Assembly: GCA_041652635.1 (NCBI GenBank)
Contig: JBAZGW010000071.1
Location: forward strand, 1-7,420
From: Undivivens sp041652635
Lineage (GTDB): Bacteria > Omnitrophota > Gorgyraeia > Gygaellales > Profunditerraquicolaceae
DNA: 7,420 nucleotides
Direction: 5' to 3'
The position numbers and the translations under genes are program-made. Below the pieces are notes generated by a model that searched no databases, was not told the origin of the DNA, and worked only from the letters and a program-made list of their open reading frames with translations. Numbering within the stretch: the stretch's first letter is position 1; every line of letters starts with the position of its first letter. Shown here piece by piece: positions 6,237 through 7,420 of the stretch.

Positions 6237-6839
6237 ATGTTCAACGAGATAGAAAAGATACTCGATCCGGACGAAAAGATTTTCTGGCAGGGAGGACCGA
6301 AATACGCCGCGTATGTCTTAAGGACTGTGCCGGCGGTGTTGTTCGGCCTGTTGTGGTGTTCTTTTCTGGTGCCGTTTTACTGGGCGTTCATCAGCGGAAA
6401 AGTCCCGATATTTTTCTCGTTCATACTTATTCCGCACACTTTGATCGGCCTGGGAATGTTCCTGTCGCCGCTTTGGGCCGGCCTTAATTACCCGTATATC
6501 GCTTACGCGATCACCTCAAAAAGGATAATTATGCAGGGAGGTTTCTTCGCGCGCAGTTTCTCCACCGTTGATTACGCAAACCTCACCGACGTTTCCGTGC
6601 GCGTGGATCTCCTGGGAAAACTGACCGGCACAGGCGATGTCGTGTTTGTCTCCGGAATGGGGATATTCACCGAAAAAACCGGTAAGAACGCGCTTTCAGC
6701 CCTGGAAAACCCCTATGAAGTATTTAAGTTGCTGAAACAGGTGTATTTTGACATAAAGACAGACGTCGAATTCCCGAACAAACTGCGTCCGCCGGTAAAT
6801 CCCGGATACAAATCGGAATACAATCCACCGAAAGCCTAA
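6237..6839 (+). CDS. Small membrane protein with bacterial PH-like (bPH2/DUF304, YdbS-type) domain
   Basis: The 200-residue protein begins LDPDEKIFWQGGPKYAAY after a short N-terminus, the usual opening of this family. Two hydrophobic helices follow, at about residues 30-52 and 57-81, separated by a short SGKVP turn. The bacterial PH-like domain runs from about 84 to 168; YAITSKRIIMQGGFF followed by an aromatic/basic strand and the later GTGDVVF are its hallmarks. The C-terminal tail (about 178-200) is Pro/Asn/Lys-rich. Such proteins sit in the cytoplasmic membrane, and their precise job is mostly unknown. The gene has its own promoter and a likely terminator after it, so it seems to be a single-gene unit. 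ATG 6237 is chosen because the family opening follows it directly; the ATG at 6229 is out of frame and stops quickly. Confidence 0.88.
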   Translation: MFNEIEKILDPDEKIFWQGGPKYAAYVLRTVPAVLFGLLWCSFLVPFYWAFISGKVPIFFSFILIPHTLIGLGMFLSPLWAGLNYPYIAYAITSKRIIMQGGFFARSFSTVDYANLTDVSVRVDLLGKLTGTGDVVFVSGMGIFTEKTGKNALSALENPYEVFKLLKQVYFDIKTDVEFPNKLRPPVNPGYKSEYNPPKA

Positions 6840-6872
6840 AAACTGCCTGTTCAGCGGCGGAAATAAAGCTCA

Positions 6873-6896
6873 CCCGGCTTCAAACCCGGGGTTTTT
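6873..6896 (+). terminator. Likely intrinsic terminator after the PH-like gene
   Basis: CCCGG (6873-6877) pairs with CCGGG (6886-6890) around an 8-nt loop, followed by G and five T. A further A-T pair forms if one G is bulged. It begins 33 nt after the stop codon. The stem is short but G+C-rich. Confidence 0.5.
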
Positions 6897-6966
6897 CTGC
6901 TGCTTAAAGCGAAATTCCTCCGAAGCAGTCCTTTTCTTTGTGCAGGGATACCTTTTTGTTACCCCG

Positions 6967-7004
6967 CGCATTTATCCATAGGCTTAATCCTATGGTTTTC
7001 TGCG
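6967..7004. repeat. REP/RAYT-like hairpin
   Basis: The inner stem CCATAGG-CTTAAT-CCTATGG (6976-6995) has seven perfect pairs. Outer CGCA (6967-6970) pairs with TGCG (7001-7004) across a symmetrical 5x5 internal loop, TTTAT against TTTTC. From memory, the frame CGCATTTAT - hairpin - TTTTCTGCG resembles the dispersed hairpins linked to IS200-like REP transposases. That link is an inference, and no transposase is in the window. Confidence 0.5.
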
Positions 7005-7032
7005 TAGGAGATAAGATGAGAATAAAAACAAA

Positions 7033-7060
7033 TTGACTTTAGGAATATTTTAGATAAAAT
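7033..7060 (+). promoter_or_regulatory. Near-consensus sigma-70 promoter in the 3' spacer
   Basis: TTGACT (7033-7038) and TAAAAT (7055-7060) each match 5 of 6 consensus bases, with a 16-bp spacer and an A-rich stretch just upstream. Transcription would start near 7067 and run through the dispersed repeat and the alternating hairpins toward the GIY-YIG fragment. Confidence 0.5.
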
Positions 7061-7084
7061 TGATATACGCTATTAGGTGTTTTT

Positions 7085-7124
7085 CGTCATCCTGAGGCTG
7101 AATTGGCCGAAGGATCTCTGAAGG
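7085..7124. repeat. Variant of the CGTCATCCTGAG...GAAGGATCT dispersed repeat
   Basis: The ends CGTCATCCTGAG and GAAGGATCTCTGAAGG match a short dispersed repeat common in many bacterial genomes, which produces spurious RHPE...EGSLK peptides. The centre, GCTGAATTGGCC, differs from the usual form. ATCCT (7089-7093) pairs with AGGAT (7111-7115) and GGC (7096-7098) with GCC (7106-7108); between them lie opposed GA/GA steps that could form tandem sheared G-A pairs. Confidence 0.5.
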
Positions 7125-7159
7125 AATTAGAAAATGTTCTTTATAGTTTTATTCCCCCT

Positions 7160-7240
7160 TCCCGAATGTTGCCAAGCAGAAATGCAGAGAAACTTCGGGA
7201 TGCCGAAGTAGTGACTATATAAGTTAGCTACATTCGGCAT
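7160..7240. repeat. Alternating inverted-repeat cluster with mutually exclusive hairpins
   Basis: Four arms lie in order: A TCCCGAA (7160-7166), B TTCGGGA (7194-7200), C TGCCGAA (7201-7207) and D TTCGGCA (7233-7239). A pairs with B over 7 bp, plus GTT/AAC past a bulged T. C pairs with D over 7 bp, extended by an outer A-T and by GTAG/CTAC past a bulged A. Alternatively ACTTCGG (7192-7198) pairs with CCGAAGT (7203-7209), and CCGAATGT (7162-7169) with ACATTCGG (7230-7237), closing a nested structure. No known family is recognised. Confidence 0.55.
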
Positions 7241-7298
7241 AGCTCAGACGTAATAGATACTGAAGTGGCAGATAAGCATTGCGGTTTAGTTAAAAGCC

Positions 7299-7420
7299 AT
7301 GCATTATTTATATGTTTTGAGAAGTAAACAAAGCGGCAAGTATTATATTGGTGAGACAAATAATCTTCAACGAAGAGTCGAAGACCATAAAAAGTGACGA
7401 AGTAGTTTTGGTAAAATAAA
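7299..7420 (+). pseudogene. GIY-YIG nuclease N-terminal fragment interrupted by TGA, 3' end outside the window
   Basis: From ATG 7299 the frame reads 32 codons, with YLYVLRS, then GKYYIGETNNLQRRVEDH, then KK, and stops at TGA 7395-7397. This is the classic opening of small UPF0213/YhbQ-like GIY-YIG proteins: a Y-V-L strand, Y-Y-I-G, then L-x-R-R and His. Family members usually run to about 80-95 residues and carry a catalytic Glu later, so this product would be incomplete. The TGA stands three residues after His30, where the family normally has Gly (H-N-x-G), so one change from GGA would explain it. The same frame stays open after the stop to the end of the window (RSSFGKI). No Shine-Dalgarno is clear. 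Most likely a decayed gene; a sequencing error is the alternative. Confidence 0.7.

Larger units (their letters stand above)
6840..7298. other. Repeat-rich spacer downstream of the PH-like gene
   Basis: No convincing gene is seen in these 459 bases. In order they hold a terminator, a REP-like hairpin, a near-consensus promoter, a dispersed repeat and a cluster of alternating inverted repeats. A 25-codon frame (7134-7211) has AAGGA 8 nt before its ATG and follows the promoter, but it runs through the inverted repeats and is not claimed as a gene. The part from 6990 onward looks more A+T-rich than the gene block. Confidence 0.6.

Noticed and set aside
6870..6892. tRNA T-arm on the minus strand (GTTTGAA between G+C stems)
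   Set aside because: The T-loop lacks the canonical TTC, no acceptor or anticodon arm can be built around it, and the hairpin followed by T-run fits a terminator better.
7134..7211. 25-codon small gene with AAGGA upstream
   Set aside because: The signal spacing is good and a promoter lies upstream, but the codons run through the paired arms and the peptide matches nothing I know. Kept only as an observation.
7064..7222. Open frame reading HPEAELAEGSLKELENVLYS... to a stop at 7220
   Set aside because: Its first part is the dispersed repeat, known for spurious RHPE...EGSLK peptides, and its second part is the inverted-repeat cluster. The only in-frame ATG is at 7166, leaving 18 codons.
7200..7298. 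Decayed tRNA suggested by TAGCTCAG and GCCGAAG/TTCGGC arms
   Set aside because: There is no matching D-stem partner, anticodon arm or T-arm at the required spacing.
7395..7397. TGA read as glycine (alternative code 25)
   Set aside because: dnaX, recR, the ABC-F gene and the PH-like gene are full length with no internal TGA, and the fibre gene appears to end at TGA at its expected C-terminus. The standard code fits.
1..7420. CRISPR array, integrase, transposase or toxin-antitoxin pair
   Set aside because: No regularly spaced direct repeats and no such proteins are visible; the mobile-element hints are limited to short palindromes.

Overview
The window reads as ordinary bacterial chromosome of moderate G+C, with all recognisable genes on the + strand. 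The proteins are bacterial: a DNA polymerase III gamma/tau subunit, RecR and an ABC-F ATPase. The spacers are packed with short palindromes, including a copy of the CCTGCC...GGCAGG palindrome and a variant of the CGTCATCCTGAG...GAAGGATCT dispersed repeat. Both are familiar from genomes of uncultured lineages. Together with the S74 surface protein and the GIY-YIG fragment, this suggests a candidate phylum such as Omnitrophota. That is an impression from sequence style, not a demonstrated assignment. The standard genetic code fits, because several long genes are intact and one ends in TGA.

Layout. (1) 1-1335: 3' end of a fibre- or adhesin-like gene. It has four GIGT modules, one bulb-lectin-type motif and a C-terminal peptidase S74 intramolecular chaperone domain followed by a short coiled coil. 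Its 5' end lies outside the window. (2) 1336-1873: a long non-coding spacer with a row of hairpins, then two near-identical extended -10 promoters, then a short direct repeat touching the dnaX start. (3) 1874-6185: a tight co-directional block of dnaX, recR and an ABC-F ATPase, with gaps of 1 and 6 nt. The ybaB gene that often sits between dnaX and recR is absent. (4) 6202-6839: a separate promoter, placed so that the transcript would be nearly leaderless, and a small membrane protein with a bacterial PH-like domain, followed by a likely terminator. (5) 6840-7420: a repeat-rich spacer with a REP-like hairpin, a good promoter, a dispersed repeat and a set of mutually exclusive hairpins. It ends in the start of a GIY-YIG nuclease gene interrupted by TGA.

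How the genes relate. dnaX (clamp loading at the replisome) and recR (recombinational repair) form a conserved DNA-maintenance pair. The ABC-F protein probably acts on the ribosome and may simply share the transcript. The S74 protein and the PH-like membrane protein appear to be independent units. I found no convincing new multi-gene system. The most unusual items are the lectin motif placed just before the S74 cleavage site, the alternating hairpins at 7160-7240, and the GIY-YIG frame broken exactly at a conserved glycine position.
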